Source: an uncultured Bacteroidales bacterium
GTDB taxonomy: Bacteria > Bacteroidota > Bacteroidia > Bacteroidales > UBA932
Reading direction: 5' to 3'
NCBI GenBank assembly: GCA_900316245.1
Contig: ONCE01000001.1
Span: 120,123-184,122 of the forward strand
DNA: 64,000 bases
Shown piece by piece: positions 51,806 through 60,834 of this stretch. The translations under genes were made by a program, and so were the position numbers. Below the pieces are notes generated by a model. It was given only the letters and a program-made list of their open reading frames with translations. It was not told where the DNA came from and searched no databases. Every line of letters starts with the position of its first letter. Position 1 is the stretch's first letter.

Positions 51806-53157
51806 TGAAGCGCCTCCACTGTGTCCTCGCTGCCCTGCTCGTGGCGGGGTCGGGGCTCCTGAATGCCCAATACAGAACCACCTTGCAAGACCTGGACGAT
51901 TCCGAAACCGTCCGGGCCTTGAAGGAACACGTAGCCACCCTTTCCGCCGCCCAGATGGAAGGCCGAAAAGCCGGCAGCGAAGGGGAAAAGATGGCCGCGG
52001 AATACCTGGAAGCCAAACTCCGGGAGTATGGAATTGACATCCTCACCAGCGGCAACGAGTTTGGAGTATCCAAAGGGGCCGATACGCTGCATTCCCGCAA
52101 CGTCACCGGTCTCCTGCAGGGCTGGGACAAGTCCCTGAACCAGCGATACATAGTAGTGGGAGCCCGGATGGACAACCTGGGTATGGATACCCTCGTGGTC
52201 AACGGAGAGCCCACCCGCCGCATCTATTACGGGGCCAACGGCAATGCTTCCGGTATGGCTATGCTCCTGGAACTGGCCCAGAAACTTTCCTACGCCCGCA
52301 CCCTTCTCCGCCGCAGCGTCATCTTCGTGGGCTTCGGCGCATCGGAAGAAACTTTCGCAGGTGCCTGGTACTTCCTCAACCGCACCTTCAAGGAAGACAT
52401 AGCCAATGTGGACGCTATGGTGAACCTGGATATGCTGGGCACATCGGCCGGCGGTTTCTATGCCTTTACCTCCTCCAACGAGGATCTGAATACCATCGTA
52501 TCGGCCCTTCAGGGAGAACTGCTGCCCGTTCAGGCCCAGCTCACCACCCAGCAGCCCTATTCCGGAGACCACATCGTCTTCTACGACAAGGAGATTCCCT
52601 CCGTCCTCTTCACTACGGGCCGATACCCGGAGCACAACACCGGAAGGGACACCTTCGACATCATTGACTTCGAAGGTATGGAAGGGGAGTTGGAGTACAT
52701 CTACAGCTATGTGCAGCGCCTGTGCAATGGCGCCCGTCCGCTCTTCAGGAACGATTCCATAGCCCCGCAGGTGCAGACGGAGGCCGACGTAGTGGCCTAC
52801 AGTGACGTAGACGTCAAGCCTATGTTCCTCAACTCGCCGGATCCCCGCACCTTTATGGAGAAGTGGGTGTACCAGTACCTCAAGTACCCCAGATATGCCC
52901 AGGAGAACGGAATCCAGGGCCGCGTGCTGGTCACGTTCGTGATCAACGAGAAGGGAGAGGTGAAGGATGTCAGAGTAACCCGCGGCGTGCACGAGACCTT
53001 GGACGAGGAAGCCGTGCGCGTGGTGGCCGCATCGCCCAAGTGGCGTCCCGGCCGGCACAGGGGCAAGAAAGTCAAGACCGCCCTTACGGTGGCCGTAGAG
53101 TTCAAGCTGGACAAGAACAAAGGAAAATTCGGAATTAACGGAGTAACTATCAAATAA
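51802..53157 (+). CDS. M28 peptidase-like domain fused to a TonB C-terminal domain, metal site degraded
   Basis: 451 aa with signal peptide (ends LLNA). Residues about 30-310 have the M28 aminopeptidase layout: [18 protein letters not shown], then [42 protein letters not shown] and [11 protein letters not shown]. Of the five usual zinc ligands, the first His is Arg122 and the bridging Asp is Gly147; the Glu pair (182-183), Asp and last His appear kept. Residues about 355-451 are a TonB C-terminal domain ([26 protein letters not shown], then [14 protein letters not shown]). No transmembrane anchor other than the signal peptide. Probably a non-peptidase envelope protein. Coupled to the SPOR gene and followed after 4 bp by leuS. 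Confidence 0.78.
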   Translation: MMKRLHCVLAALLVAGSGLLNAQYRTTLQDLDDSETVRALKEHVATLSAAQMEGRKAGSEGEKMAAEYLEAKLREYGIDILTSGNEFGVSKGADTLHSRNVTGLLQGWDKSLNQRYIVVGARMDNLGMDTLVVNGEPTRRIYYGANGNASGMAMLLELAQKLSYARTLLRRSVIFVGFGASEETFAGAWYFLNRTFKEDIANVDAMVNLDMLGTSAGGFYAFTSSNEDLNTIVSALQGELLPVQAQLTTQQPYSGDHIVFYDKEIPSVLFTTGRYPEHNTGRDTFDIIDFEGMEGELEYIYSYVQRLCNGARPLFRNDSIAPQVQTEADVVAYSDVDVKPMFLNSPDPRTFMEKWVYQYLKYPRYAQENGIQGRVLVTFVINEKGEVKDVRVTRGVHETLDEEAVRVVAASPKWRPGRHRGKKVKTALTVAVEFKLDKNKGKFGINGVTIK

Positions 53158-53161
53158 CTGT

Positions 53162-55921
53162 ATGGATTACAATTTCGCAGAGATTGAGCGCAAGTGGCAG
53201 GCCGAGTGGGCCAAGAACAAGACCTACAAGGCCGATGTAGATACTGCAAAACCCAAATACTATGTGTTGGATATGTTCCCGTACCCCAGTGGGGCGGGCC
53301 TTCACGTAGGACACCCGCTGGGATACATCGCCAGCGACATCTTCTCCCGTTACAAGCGCCTCAAGGGCTTTAACGTGCTGCACCCTATGGGCTACGATGC
53401 CTTCGGCCTTCCCGCCGAGCAGTACGCCATCCAGACCGGCCAGCATCCGGAGAAGACCACCCACGACAACGTGGCCCGTTACCGCAGCCAGCTGGACCGC
53501 ATCGGTTTCTCCTTCGACTGGGACCGTGAATTCCGCACCTCTGACCCTGACTATTACAAATGGACCCAGTGGGCCTTCCTCAAGATGTTCGGCTCCTGGT
53601 ACGACAATACCCTCCAGAAAGCCCGTCCCATCGAGGACCTGGTAGCCGCCTTCGAGCAGGGCGGTTCGGCCGCCGTCAACGCTGCCTGCAGCGAGGGCCC
53701 GGCCTTCACCGCCGCCGGTTGGAAAGCCTTCTCCGAGAAGGAGAAGTCCGACGTTCTTATGCGTTATCGCATTGCCTATCAGGGAGAAAGCACCGTGAAC
53801 TGGTGCCCCGCCCTGGGTACCGTGCTGGCCAACGATGAGGTTAAGGACGGCTACTCCGAGCGTGGCGGTTTCCCCGTGTTCCAGAAGAAGATGACCCAGT
53901 GGCAACTCCGCGTGAGCGCCTATGCCGGCCGCCTGCTGGATGGCCTGGACCAACTGGACTGGACGGATTCCCTCAAGGAAATGCAGCGTAACTGGATTGG
54001 CCGCAGCCAGGGAGCCGAAATGGTGTTCAAGGTAGACTGCGACGGCGCCCAGTACGACGTGACCATCTTCACCACCCGGGCCGACACCATTTACGGTGTC
54101 ACCTTTATGGTCCTGGCCCCGGAAAGCGAATGGGTGGAGAAACTCACCTCCAAGAGCCAGAAGGCAGAGGTAGATGCCTACCTGGAGCAGGTAAAGAAGA
54201 AGACCGAGCGTGAAAGAATAGCCGGCAAGGCCGTCACGGGCGTGTTCTCCGGCTCCTACGGCATCAACCCCGTCACCGGCGAGAAGGTGCCCGTCTGGAT
54301 TTCCGAATACGTACTGGCCGGTTATGGTACCGGCGCCATTATGGCCGTTCCTGCCCACGACAGCCGAGACTACGCCTTTGCCAAGAAATTCGGCCTTCCC
54401 ATCGTGCCCGTCATTGAAGGGGCCGATGTCTCCGAAGAAAGCGTGGATGCCAAGGAAGGCATTATGTGCAACAGCGGCTTCCTCAACGGACTCACCGTGA
54501 AGGAGGCCATTCCCGCCGCCATCGACTATGTGGAGAAAAACGGAATCGGCCAGAGAAAGATCAACTACCGCATCCGCGACGCCATCTTCTCCCGCCAGCG
54601 TTACTGGGGAGAGCCTTTCCCCATCTACTACAAGGACGGCATCGCCACGCCGGTATCCTTCGAGGACCTGCCGCTCACGCTGCCGGAGATTGACCAGTAC
54701 AAGCCCACCGAGGACGGTCAGCCGCCGCTGGCCCGCGCCAAGGACTGGACGTACAAGGGCTACCCGCTGGAAACCAGCACGATGCCCGGTTTCGCCGGCT
54801 CCAGCGCCTATTACCTGCGCTATATGGATCCGCACAACGGAGAAGCCCTCGTCTCCAAGAAGGCCGATGAATACTGGCGCAACGTAGACCTCTACGTGGG
54901 CGGCACCGAGCACGCCACCGGCCACCTCATCTACAGCCGTTTTTGGAACAAGTTCCTCTATGACCTGGGTTATGTCTGCGAGGCAGAGCCTTTCTGCAAG
55001 CTCATCAACCAGGGTATGATTCAGGGCCGTTCCAACTTCGTATATATGATTCCCGGCACCAACAAGTTCGTTTCGGCCGGCCTCAAGGACCAGTACGAGA
55101 CCATCCCGGTGCACGTGGACGTGAATATCGTGTACAACGACCGCCTGGACCTCGATGCCTTCCGCGCCTGGCGTCCGGACTACAAGGACGCCGAGTTCAT
55201 CCTGGAAGACGGCGAGTACGTCTGCGGCTGGGCCATCGAGAAGATGTCCAAGAGTATGTACAACGTGGTGAACCCGGACAAGATCTGCGATACCTACGGG
55301 GCCGATACGCTCCGCCTGTACGAGATGTTCCTGGGCCCCATCGAGCAGGCCAAGCCCTGGGATACCAAGGGCATCGACGGTGTCAACCGCTTCCTCAAGA
55401 AGTTCTGGCGCCTGTTCTGGGACCGCGAGAACTGGCTGGTGACGGACGAAGAGCCCACCAGGGACGAGCTCAAGGCCCTGCATAAGCTCATCGGCAAGGA
55501 GCAGGAGGATATTGAACATTTCTCCTACAACACCACCATATCGGCCTTTATGATTGCCCTCAATGAACTGGGTAACTGCTCCAAGCGGGCCATTCTGGAG
55601 CCCCTCACCGTGCTGCTGAGCCCCTTCGCTCCGCACATCGCCGAGGAACTCTGGCACCAGCTGGGCCACAAGGATTCGGTGGTTTACGCTTCCTTCCCTG
55701 AATATAAGGAGGAACTGGCGGCCGACAATTCCGTCAAGTACCCCGTGTCCTTCAACGGCAAGACCCGCTTCTTCGTGGATGCCCCTGCATCGGCCTCCCC
55801 GGCAGAAGTGGAAGCCATGGTCCGCGCTCACGAGAAGACGCCCCAGTACGTGGGAGAGCTGTCTATCGCCAAGGTGATCGTGGTTCCCGGACGTATTGTA
55901 AACGTAGTGCTCAAGAAATAG
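53162..55921 (+). CDS. leuS: Leucyl-tRNA synthetase
   Basis: Class I synthetase, 919 aa. HIGH-type motif in [16 protein letters not shown] (residues about 40-55), an editing CP1 domain (about 225-420) with [12 protein letters not shown], and KMSKS at about residues 694-698. Anticodon-binding C-terminal part complete. Lies 4 bp after the M28-TonB_C gene and 3 bp before the first YitT gene, so it sits inside an envelope-type operon. The 1106-aa antisense frame across this gene is a shadow. Confidence 0.97.
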   Translation: MDYNFAEIERKWQAEWAKNKTYKADVDTAKPKYYVLDMFPYPSGAGLHVGHPLGYIASDIFSRYKRLKGFNVLHPMGYDAFGLPAEQYAIQTGQHPEKTTHDNVARYRSQLDRIGFSFDWDREFRTSDPDYYKWTQWAFLKMFGSWYDNTLQKARPIEDLVAAFEQGGSAAVNAACSEGPAFTAAGWKAFSEKEKSDVLMRYRIAYQGESTVNWCPALGTVLANDEVKDGYSERGGFPVFQKKMTQWQLRVSAYAGRLLDGLDQLDWTDSLKEMQRNWIGRSQGAEMVFKVDCDGAQYDVTIFTTRADTIYGVTFMVLAPESEWVEKLTSKSQKAEVDAYLEQVKKKTERERIAGKAVTGVFSGSYGINPVTGEKVPVWISEYVLAGYGTGAIMAVPAHDSRDYAFAKKFGLPIVPVIEGADVSEESVDAKEGIMCNSGFLNGLTVKEAIPAAIDYVEKNGIGQRKINYRIRDAIFSRQRYWGEPFPIYYKDGIATPVSFEDLPLTLPEIDQYKPTEDGQPPLARAKDWTYKGYPLETSTMPGFAGSSAYYLRYMDPHNGEALVSKKADEYWRNVDLYVGGTEHATGHLIYSRFWNKFLYDLGYVCEAEPFCKLINQGMIQGRSNFVYMIPGTNKFVSAGLKDQYETIPVHVDVNIVYNDRLDLDAFRAWRPDYKDAEFILEDGEYVCGWAIEKMSKSMYNVVNPDKICDTYGADTLRLYEMFLGPIEQAKPWDTKGIDGVNRFLKKFWRLFWDRENWLVTDEEPTRDELKALHKLIGKEQEDIEHFSYNTTISAFMIALNELGNCSKRAILEPLTVLLSPFAPHIAEELWHQLGHKDSVVYASFPEYKEELAADNSVKYPVSFNGKTRFFVDAPASASPAEVEAMVRAHEKTPQYVGELSIAKVIVVPGRIVNVVLKK

Positions 55922-55924
55922 ATT

Positions 55925-56854
55925 ATGGTCCCCAAGCGCGTACTCATAACCGTTTTTGACTACATCGTCATCACATTGGGAACCCTTCTCTTTGTGATGG
56001 CCTGGACCTCCTTCCTGCTGCCCAACAATATGATTGACGGTGGTATGACGGGTGTATCGGCCCTGTTGTCTATGGTAACGGGCGTTTCGGTAGACATCTG
56101 GTACTTCGGAATCAATGTGGGCCTCCTGATCCTGGCCTGGTTTGTCCTGGGCCGGGGTTTCGGAATCAAGACCATTTATTCCATCCTGCTTTCCACCCTG
56201 CTGTTCCGCGTCCTCGGAAGCGAGAGTATGCGTTTCCTCTGGTCCGTGGAAGGGGAAGTCCTGTACGTGGGTGACGGCATTCTGGTGCCCATCATCGGCG
56301 GTCTGCTGGAGGCCATAGGCCTGTCCCTCATCATCCTCCGGGGCGGCTCCACCGGCGGAACGGACATCCTGGCCCTCATCGTGAACAAGTTCTGGCCCAT
56401 TACCATCGGCCGCTTCTACGTGATGGCCGACTTCGTGGTCATTACGCTCCTGATCTTCGTGCCCGGCCACTGCTTTACGGACGTGGTGTACGGTTACATT
56501 ACTATGGGTGTCTGCGCCTATGTGCTGGATCTGATTACGCTGGGCAAGGAGTCTTCCGTGCAGGTGCTCATCTTCTCCAATCAGCTGCAGCTCATCGGAG
56601 ACTACATCACCCGCATTATGGGCCGAGGCGTCACCGCCCTCAAGGCCATCGGCTGGTTCACCCAGGAAGACCGTCAGGTGCTGATGGTGATGCTCCGCAA
56701 GATTGAACTGACAGACCTGGTGAAAGCCGTCAAGGAAATTGACCCCAAGGCCTTCGTGACCATCGTGCCCGCCAACAGCGTGTACGGCGAGGGCTTTGAC
56801 GAGATGAAGACCGGCCTGGCCCGCAAGAAAAAGAAAAAACTGAACAACAAATAG
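55925..56854 (+). CDS. YitT family membrane protein, copy 1
   Basis: 309 aa: five or six hydrophobic helices in the first 190 residues (DUF161/YitT_membrane, with GGSTGGTDILALIVNKF), then a soluble DUF2179 domain with GRGVTALKAIGWFTQEDRQVLMVM. Function of the family is unknown. Tandem with a paralogue 2 bp downstream, which suggests a heteromeric membrane complex. Confidence 0.88.
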   Translation: MVPKRVLITVFDYIVITLGTLLFVMAWTSFLLPNNMIDGGMTGVSALLSMVTGVSVDIWYFGINVGLLILAWFVLGRGFGIKTIYSILLSTLLFRVLGSESMRFLWSVEGEVLYVGDGILVPIIGGLLEAIGLSLIILRGGSTGGTDILALIVNKFWPITIGRFYVMADFVVITLLIFVPGHCFTDVVYGYITMGVCAYVLDLITLGKESSVQVLIFSNQLQLIGDYITRIMGRGVTALKAIGWFTQEDRQVLMVMLRKIELTDLVKAVKEIDPKAFVTIVPANSVYGEGFDEMKTGLARKKKKKLNNK

Positions 56855-56856
56855 CT

Positions 56857-57831
56857 ATGCCTGTTCTCAAAAAAAACATTTTTACCCATATCAAGGAATG
56901 GCTGCTGGTCACCTTGGGAATCCTCATCTATGTCACGGCCTGGTCCGTGTTCCTCATTCCCAATAACCTCATCGGTGGCGGCGTATCCGGTATCAGCTCC
57001 ATGATTCAGTACGCTACGGGCGGTACCATCCAGATGGGTTACAGCTATTTCGTGCTCAATGCCATCCTGGTGGCGGCGGCTGTCGTCATCCTGGGTATGG
57101 GCTTCGGCGCCAAGACCATCTACGCCATCATCCTGGCTTCCATCGCCCTGCGTTTCCTGCCCGATATGGTGCCCACCACCATCATCAAGACGCTGGCCAT
57201 CGACAACGGCAAGCTCCTGAGCGTGCTGATGGGCGGCCTGCTGGCCGGTATAGGCATCGGTATGAGCATCTCCAACGGCGGTTCCACCGGCGGTACGGAC
57301 ATCATAGCCCTCATCTATACCAAGTACCACAACGTGTCGCCCGGTAAGGTGATTCTGGTGCTGGACTTCATCATCATCGGCTCCTCCCTGCTTATCCCTT
57401 CCTATGTGAATGAGCTGGATGCCAACGGTATGCCGGTGCTGGATGCGGCCGGTAACCCGGTGATGTTCAAGATGCCTTTTGCCGAGAAAGTGACCACGGT
57501 CCTGTACGGTCTCATCCTGGTTACGGTGAACAGTTATGTGCTGGATATGTACATTTCCGGTTCGCAGCAGAGCGTGCAGCTGTTCATCCTCTCCAAGGAG
57601 TATGAGAAGATTGCCGATGCCATCTCCAAGGAGATGCACCGCGGCGTCACCGTGCTGGACGGCAAGGGCTGGTACACCAAACAGGATACCAAGGTGCTGA
57701 TGGTCCTGACCCGCAAGACGGACCTCAACCTGATGTTGAGGTACATCAAGCAGCTGGACCCCAACGCGTTCCTCTCCGTAAGTTCCGTGAACGGCGTATA
57801 CGGAAAGGGATTCGAAACCATCAAGAAATAG
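56857..57831 (+). CDS. YitT family membrane protein, copy 2
   Basis: 324-aa paralogue of the previous gene: same helices and signature (GGSTGGTDIIALIYTKYHN) and DUF2179 domain (HRGVTVLDGKGWYTKQDTKVLMVL). It has an extra periplasmic-type loop (about residues 185-205, NELDANGMPVLDAAGNPV) missing in copy 1. Co-transcribed with copy 1. Confidence 0.88.
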   Translation: MPVLKKNIFTHIKEWLLVTLGILIYVTAWSVFLIPNNLIGGGVSGISSMIQYATGGTIQMGYSYFVLNAILVAAAVVILGMGFGAKTIYAIILASIALRFLPDMVPTTIIKTLAIDNGKLLSVLMGGLLAGIGIGMSISNGGSTGGTDIIALIYTKYHNVSPGKVILVLDFIIIGSSLLIPSYVNELDANGMPVLDAAGNPVMFKMPFAEKVTTVLYGLILVTVNSYVLDMYISGSQQSVQLFILSKEYEKIADAISKEMHRGVTVLDGKGWYTKQDTKVLMVLTRKTDLNLMLRYIKQLDPNAFLSVSSVNGVYGKGFETIKK

Positions 57832-57847
57832 AGTTCTTTTACATATA

Positions 57848-57869
57848 GGATACACGTGTCCCCGCGGCC
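57848..57869. repeat. Left inverted repeat flanking the AraC-like gene
   Basis: GGATACACGTGTCCCCGCGG (plus CC) is repeated in inverse orientation at 58411-58438, with a 7-base insertion (AGAATAA) and one C fewer there. The pair brackets the AraC-type gene. Confidence 0.8.
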
Positions 57870-57883
57870 ACTGAGAACTGATT

Positions 57884-58405
57884 ATGGACCTGGCATTGCT
57901 TGTCCTGGCTCTTCTCTGTTCGTTGGCGGTGGCGCTTTGCCTGGTTCTGTATCTGCGCCTGCGTAAGAATGAAGCCCGGATTAAGGCTGTCCTTGAACAG
58001 CCTTCCAAGTCGGACGATGCGTCCGAACCCTATGAACTGGCGGCGATCGATCAATACCTGTACGACAGGTGCTGCAGGTACATGACGGAGTTTCGGCCCT
58101 TCCTGGTGAAAACCTTCACCTTACAGGATTTGGCCAACGCCGTCTTTACCAACAAGTACTATCTGAGCAAAGCTATCAACCGTTTCTCCGGCAAGAATTT
58201 CCGGCAATACGTAAATTATTACCGGATAATGTATTCGATGGACTTGTTCCGGAAGAATATGAGCCTGCGCGTAACGGAAATGGCCGAACTCAGCGGATTC
58301 CATTCCACCACTTCCTTCAACCAAAGTTTCAAGGTGGTGATGGGGGAGTCACCCAGCATCTGGTGCTCCCGGGTCCGCAAAAAACAAATGGAAAGACTAA
58401 AGTAA
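57884..58405 (+). CDS. Membrane-anchored AraC-type DNA-binding protein
   Basis: 173 aa. One N-terminal transmembrane helix (DLALLVLALLCSLAVALCLVLYL), a short linker, then an AraC double helix-turn-helix domain (FTLQDLANAVFTNKYYLSKAINRFSG and VTEMAELSGFHSTTSFNQSFKVVMGESP). No periplasmic sensor domain is visible, unlike the large hybrid two-component AraC proteins of Bacteroides; it may be their C-terminal remnant or a minimal membrane-bound regulator. It is enclosed by a 22-bp inverted repeat pair. Targets unknown. Confidence 0.8.
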   Translation: MDLALLVLALLCSLAVALCLVLYLRLRKNEARIKAVLEQPSKSDDASEPYELAAIDQYLYDRCCRYMTEFRPFLVKTFTLQDLANAVFTNKYYLSKAINRFSGKNFRQYVNYYRIMYSMDLFRKNMSLRVTEMAELSGFHSTTSFNQSFKVVMGESPSIWCSRVRKKQMERLK

Positions 58406-58410
58406 AACCC

Positions 58411-58438
58411 GGCCGCGGGACACGTTATTCTTGTATCC
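58411..58438. repeat. Right inverted repeat flanking the AraC-like gene
   Basis: Inverse match of 57848-57869. It overlaps the last codons and stop of the RluA gene (minus strand, WKGIQE-stop). Confidence 0.8.
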
Positions 58439-59123
58439 CTTTCCAACTTTCCGGAACAGGGGCGGTTACATCCACTTCGGTTTTCTTGACGGGGTGGATG
58501 AATTGTATCCGGCGGGCCAGGAGGCTGATGCCGCCGTCCGGATTGGAGCGCTTGGCGCCGTACTTGAGGTCTCCCTTGATGGGGCAGCCCATATGGGCCA
58601 GCTGGCAGCGGATCTGGTGATGGCGCCCGGTGAAGAGCTGGATTTCCAGCAGGAAGTACCGGTCCGTGGTCTGGATGAGGGTGTATTTCAACTTGGCTTC
58701 CTTTCCGTTCTTGGCCACGTACGACTTGTTCTGGGCCTCATTCCTTACAAGATTGTCTATGAGGGTATCAGACGCTTTGTCAGGTTTGTTGCCTGTCAGG
58801 GCCCAGTAGGTTTTGTGAATCTCTCCCTTGCGGAGCATCTCGTTGAGGCGTTCCAGGGCCTTGGAGGTCTTGGCAAAGAGGACCACGCCGCTCACCGGCC
58901 GGTCCAGCCGGTGGGGGACACCCATAAACACCTGTCCGGGTTTGCCGTCCCGTTGGGCAATGAAGGCCTTGAGGGTCTCGCTGAGGGGTTCGTCGCCGGT
59001 TTTGTCTCCCTGCACAATCTCTCCCGTCCGCTTGTTGAAAATGAGCAGATGGTTGTCTTCCAGCAGGATTCTTCCGGCGATATCCTGAAACTCCGATTCG
59101 GGTAAAGTTCTGTATACACTCAT
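58425..59123 (-). CDS. RluA-family pseudouridine synthase
   Basis: 232 aa. HRLDRPVSGVVLFAKT carries the catalytic Asp; GRHHQIRCQLAHMGCPIKGDLKYG is the second family block. No S4 RNA-binding domain, so RluA/TruC-like rather than RluC/D; the target RNA is not predictable. The ATG at 59123 is chosen because the -7 box ends 8 nt upstream; an in-frame start at 59156 would lie before the promoter. Confidence 0.9.
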   Translation of the reverse strand: MSVYRTLPESEFQDIAGRILLEDNHLLIFNKRTGEIVQGDKTGDEPLSETLKAFIAQRDGKPGQVFMGVPHRLDRPVSGVVLFAKTSKALERLNEMLRKGEIHKTYWALTGNKPDKASDTLIDNLVRNEAQNKSYVAKNGKEAKLKYTLIQTTDRYFLLEIQLFTGRHHQIRCQLAHMGCPIKGDLKYGAKRSNPDGGISLLARRIQFIHPVKKTEVDVTAPVPESWKGIQE

Positions 59124-59131
59124 ATTGCCTG

Positions 59132-59139
59132 CAAAGATA
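59132..59139 (-). promoter_or_regulatory. -7 box for the RluA gene
   Basis: TATCTTTG on the minus strand, 8 nt from the ATG. Confidence 0.6.
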
Positions 59140-59197
59140 CCGATTTTTTCTGGCATATGATTTGTTAGGGCTATAGAAACGCTAAAACGAATTGATT

Positions 59198-59632
59198 ATG
59201 AAAAAGATTGCTTTCATATCCCTGCTTTTGATCCTCGCCGCCTGCGGTTCTTCCGTCCAGTCGGCCAAGAGCGAGTTGGAAGATCCCGTGAACGTAGGTT
59301 TTGGCAGAACGGTGGAGAGAAAGAATGTCACCACTTCCATTTCTACTATTGATTCCGATGCTACCACCCAGTATTACCGCGACATCTATGATATGATTGA
59401 AGGCAAGTGCGCCGGTGTAGAAGTGGAAGGCCACCGGGTCCGTATCCGCGGCGCCGGCAAGAACGGCGGCAAGGGTGACCCCCTGTTTGTAGTGAACAAT
59501 GTGCCCACTTCGGACGTGTCTTCCATCTCCCCGTACGACGTAAAAAGCATCACCGTTCTCAAGGATGCGGCCTCCTGCGCCATATATGGAATTGAGGGCG
59601 CCAACGGCGTTATTTTGATAGACCTAAAATAG
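59198..59632 (+). CDS. Plug-domain-only lipoprotein (SusC/TonB-receptor plug homologue), copy 1
   Basis: 144-aa lipoprotein (MKKIAFISLLLILAACGSS). After a short linker it consists only of a plug domain like that of SusC: IYDMIEGKCAGVEVEGHRVRIRG, DPLFVVNNVPTSDVSSISPYDVKSITVLKD, CAIYGIEGANGVILIDLK. There is no beta-barrel downstream, so it cannot be a transporter alone. A paralogue is at 62698. Role unknown; periplasmic plug mimic or signalling partner is inference. The ATG at 59198 is preferred over a TTG two codons upstream. Confidence 0.85.
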   Translation: MKKIAFISLLLILAACGSSVQSAKSELEDPVNVGFGRTVERKNVTTSISTIDSDATTQYYRDIYDMIEGKCAGVEVEGHRVRIRGAGKNGGKGDPLFVVNNVPTSDVSSISPYDVKSITVLKDAASCAIYGIEGANGVILIDLK

Positions 59633-59677
59633 TCGAAAAAAAGGCCGAATATTTTTGGTAGTTTATAAAAAAAGCCG

Positions 59678-59685
59678 TACATTTG
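59678..59685 (+). promoter_or_regulatory. -7 box for tRNA-Pro(AGG)
   Basis: TACATTTG, 12 nt before the tRNA. Confidence 0.65.
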
Positions 59686-59697
59686 CGGTCCCAACTT

Positions 59698-59770
59698 CTG
59701 GATGTAGCGCAGTTGGTAGCGCACCTGGTTAGGGACCAGGAGGTCGCTGGTTCAAGTCCAGTCATCCAGA
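59698..59770 (+). tRNA. tRNA-Pro (anticodon AGG)
   Basis: Acceptor CTGGATG/CATCCAG, D arm GCGC/GCGC, anticodon stem CCTGG/CCAGG with loop TTAGGGA, giving AGG. T arm GGTTCAAGT. No encoded CCA. Otherwise very similar to tRNA-Pro(CGG) at 19133. A34 is uncommon in bacterial tRNA-Pro. Confidence 0.9.
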
Positions 59771-59815
59771 CTAAAAAGCAGAGCGAAGCGCTCTGCTTTT
59801 TTGCGTCTGGATGAC
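59761..59815 (+). terminator. Terminator extended into an inverted copy of the tRNA-Pro(AGG) 3' end
   Basis: Inner hairpin AAAAAGCAGAGCG-aag-CGCTCTGCTTTTTT; outer arms GTCATCCAGAC (59761-59771, tRNA 3' end) and GTCTGGATGAC (59805-59815). Same arrangement as at 19196-19253. Confidence 0.85.
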
Positions 59816-59837
59816 TTCGTTGAACCTCTTTTTACCT

Positions 59838-59858
59838 CCCGCCGCTTCGCGGCTGCCT
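59838..59858. repeat. Possible fragment of the element A/B core
   Basis: CCTCCCGCCGCTTCGCGGC resembles the complement of H2 and its flank in element B (CCTCCCACCGCTTCGCGGC). Outer arms are not seen. Confidence 0.35.
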
Positions 59859-59900
59859 AAAAATAATGGGATCGGGATGTGATTTGTGTAGTTTTTTTGT

Positions 59901-59927
59901 TATATTTGTTCCATTATCCACGGATAA
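59901..59927 (+). promoter_or_regulatory. Promoter and palindrome for the bactofilin genes
   Basis: TATATTTG (59901-59908) followed by TTATCC-ac-GGATAA (59914-59927) at the expected transcript start; 18 nt before the ATG. Confidence 0.5.
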
Positions 59928-59945
59928 ACACAAAAAACAACTGAT

Positions 59946-60398
59946 ATGGAAACCAATACCAACTTGAATGATGTGAGCCGTCTGTCGGAGGGCACTGTAT
60001 TCAAAGGTGAAATTGTCACTCCCAATGATATCCGCATTGACGGTCAAGTAGAGGGCAGCATCAAGTCCAAAGGCCGCATTGTGGTAGGAGAAAACGCCAA
60101 GGTGAACGGAGACATCATCTGCACCAATGCAGATTTCAGCGGCACCATGAGCAAGGGTACCTTCTATGTGCAGGATACCCTGTCCCTCAAGCCCGGCAGC
60201 TCCGTAGACGGAGACCTTCGCTACAAGCGCCTTCAGGTGGACCTGGATGCCAAGTTCAACGGCAACTGCCGCGTTCTCTCCGAGAAAGAGTTCGAGCAGG
60301 TAGCCAAGACGGACGCTGTCAAGGCTCCCGTTCAGCCCAAGCCCGCTCCCAAGGCTGAAGAAGACGCCCCTGCCCAGGCCCCCGGGAATAACGAATAA
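59946..60398 (+). CDS. Bactofilin, copy 1
   Basis: 150-aa polymer-forming cytoskeletal protein: short N-terminal tail, right-handed beta-helix core (FKGEIVTPNDIRIDGQVEGSIKSKGRIVVGENAKVNGDI) and a Pro/Ala-rich C-terminal tail. Bactofilins assemble into filaments that scaffold wall enzymes, often M23 peptidases, which the window also encodes elsewhere. Tandem with a second bactofilin 11 bp downstream. Confidence 0.92.
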   Translation: METNTNLNDVSRLSEGTVFKGEIVTPNDIRIDGQVEGSIKSKGRIVVGENAKVNGDIICTNADFSGTMSKGTFYVQDTLSLKPGSSVDGDLRYKRLQVDLDAKFNGNCRVLSEKEFEQVAKTDAVKAPVQPKPAPKAEEDAPAQAPGNNE

Positions 60399-60409
60399 TA
60401 TTCAATGCT

Positions 60410-60793
60410 ATGGCTAACATAAATATAAACGAGGTAAACCGCATTGCCGCCGGTGCTATCTTTAAGGGAGATATCGCAACCACCAATGACATTCGCATTG
60501 ACGGTACTTTTGAAGGCCGCCTCTACTCCGAGGCCCGCGTGGTGGTAGGAGAGAAGGCGGTGGTGAAGGGAGACATCTTCTGCACCTTCGTCGACTTCAA
60601 CGGTACCATGACGGAAGGTCGCTTCTATGTAAAGGACACGCTGACCCTCAAGGCCGGCTGTTCCGTGCATGGAGACCTCTTCTTCGAGCGTCTGCAGGTA
60701 GAACTGGACGCTAAGTTTATAGGAAAGTGCCAGGTTATCGGAGATGCAGAATACGACAAAGTCTCCGACCCCATGCGCGCCCTGCTTAAGTAA
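60410..60793 (+). CDS. Bactofilin, copy 2
   Basis: 127-aa paralogue: core FKGDIATTNDIRIDGTFEGRLYSEARVVVGEKAVVKGDIFC, short tails at both ends and no Pro-rich extension. Co-transcribed with copy 1; copolymer formation is inference. Followed by a bidirectional terminator. Confidence 0.92.
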   Translation: MANININEVNRIAAGAIFKGDIATTNDIRIDGTFEGRLYSEARVVVGEKAVVKGDIFCTFVDFNGTMTEGRFYVKDTLTLKAGCSVHGDLFFERLQVELDAKFIGKCQVIGDAEYDKVSDPMRALLK

Positions 60794-60796
60794 ATA

Positions 60797-60830
60797 ATAA
60801 TCCCCGAGATTAACTCTCGGGGATTATTGT
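60797..60830. terminator. Bidirectional terminator, bactofilin 2 / acid phosphatase
   Basis: AATAATCCCCGAGA-ttaac-TCTCGGGGATTATT, a perfect 14-bp stem between convergent genes. Confidence 0.85.
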
Positions 60831-60834
60831 ATCA

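Noticed and set aside
53150-56470. 1106-residue open frame on the minus strand across leuS and the first YitT gene
   Set aside because: Exact antisense shadow of two well-supported genes; crosses their boundary and shows no recognisable domain. The strong GC bias at third codon positions removes stops from the opposite strand.
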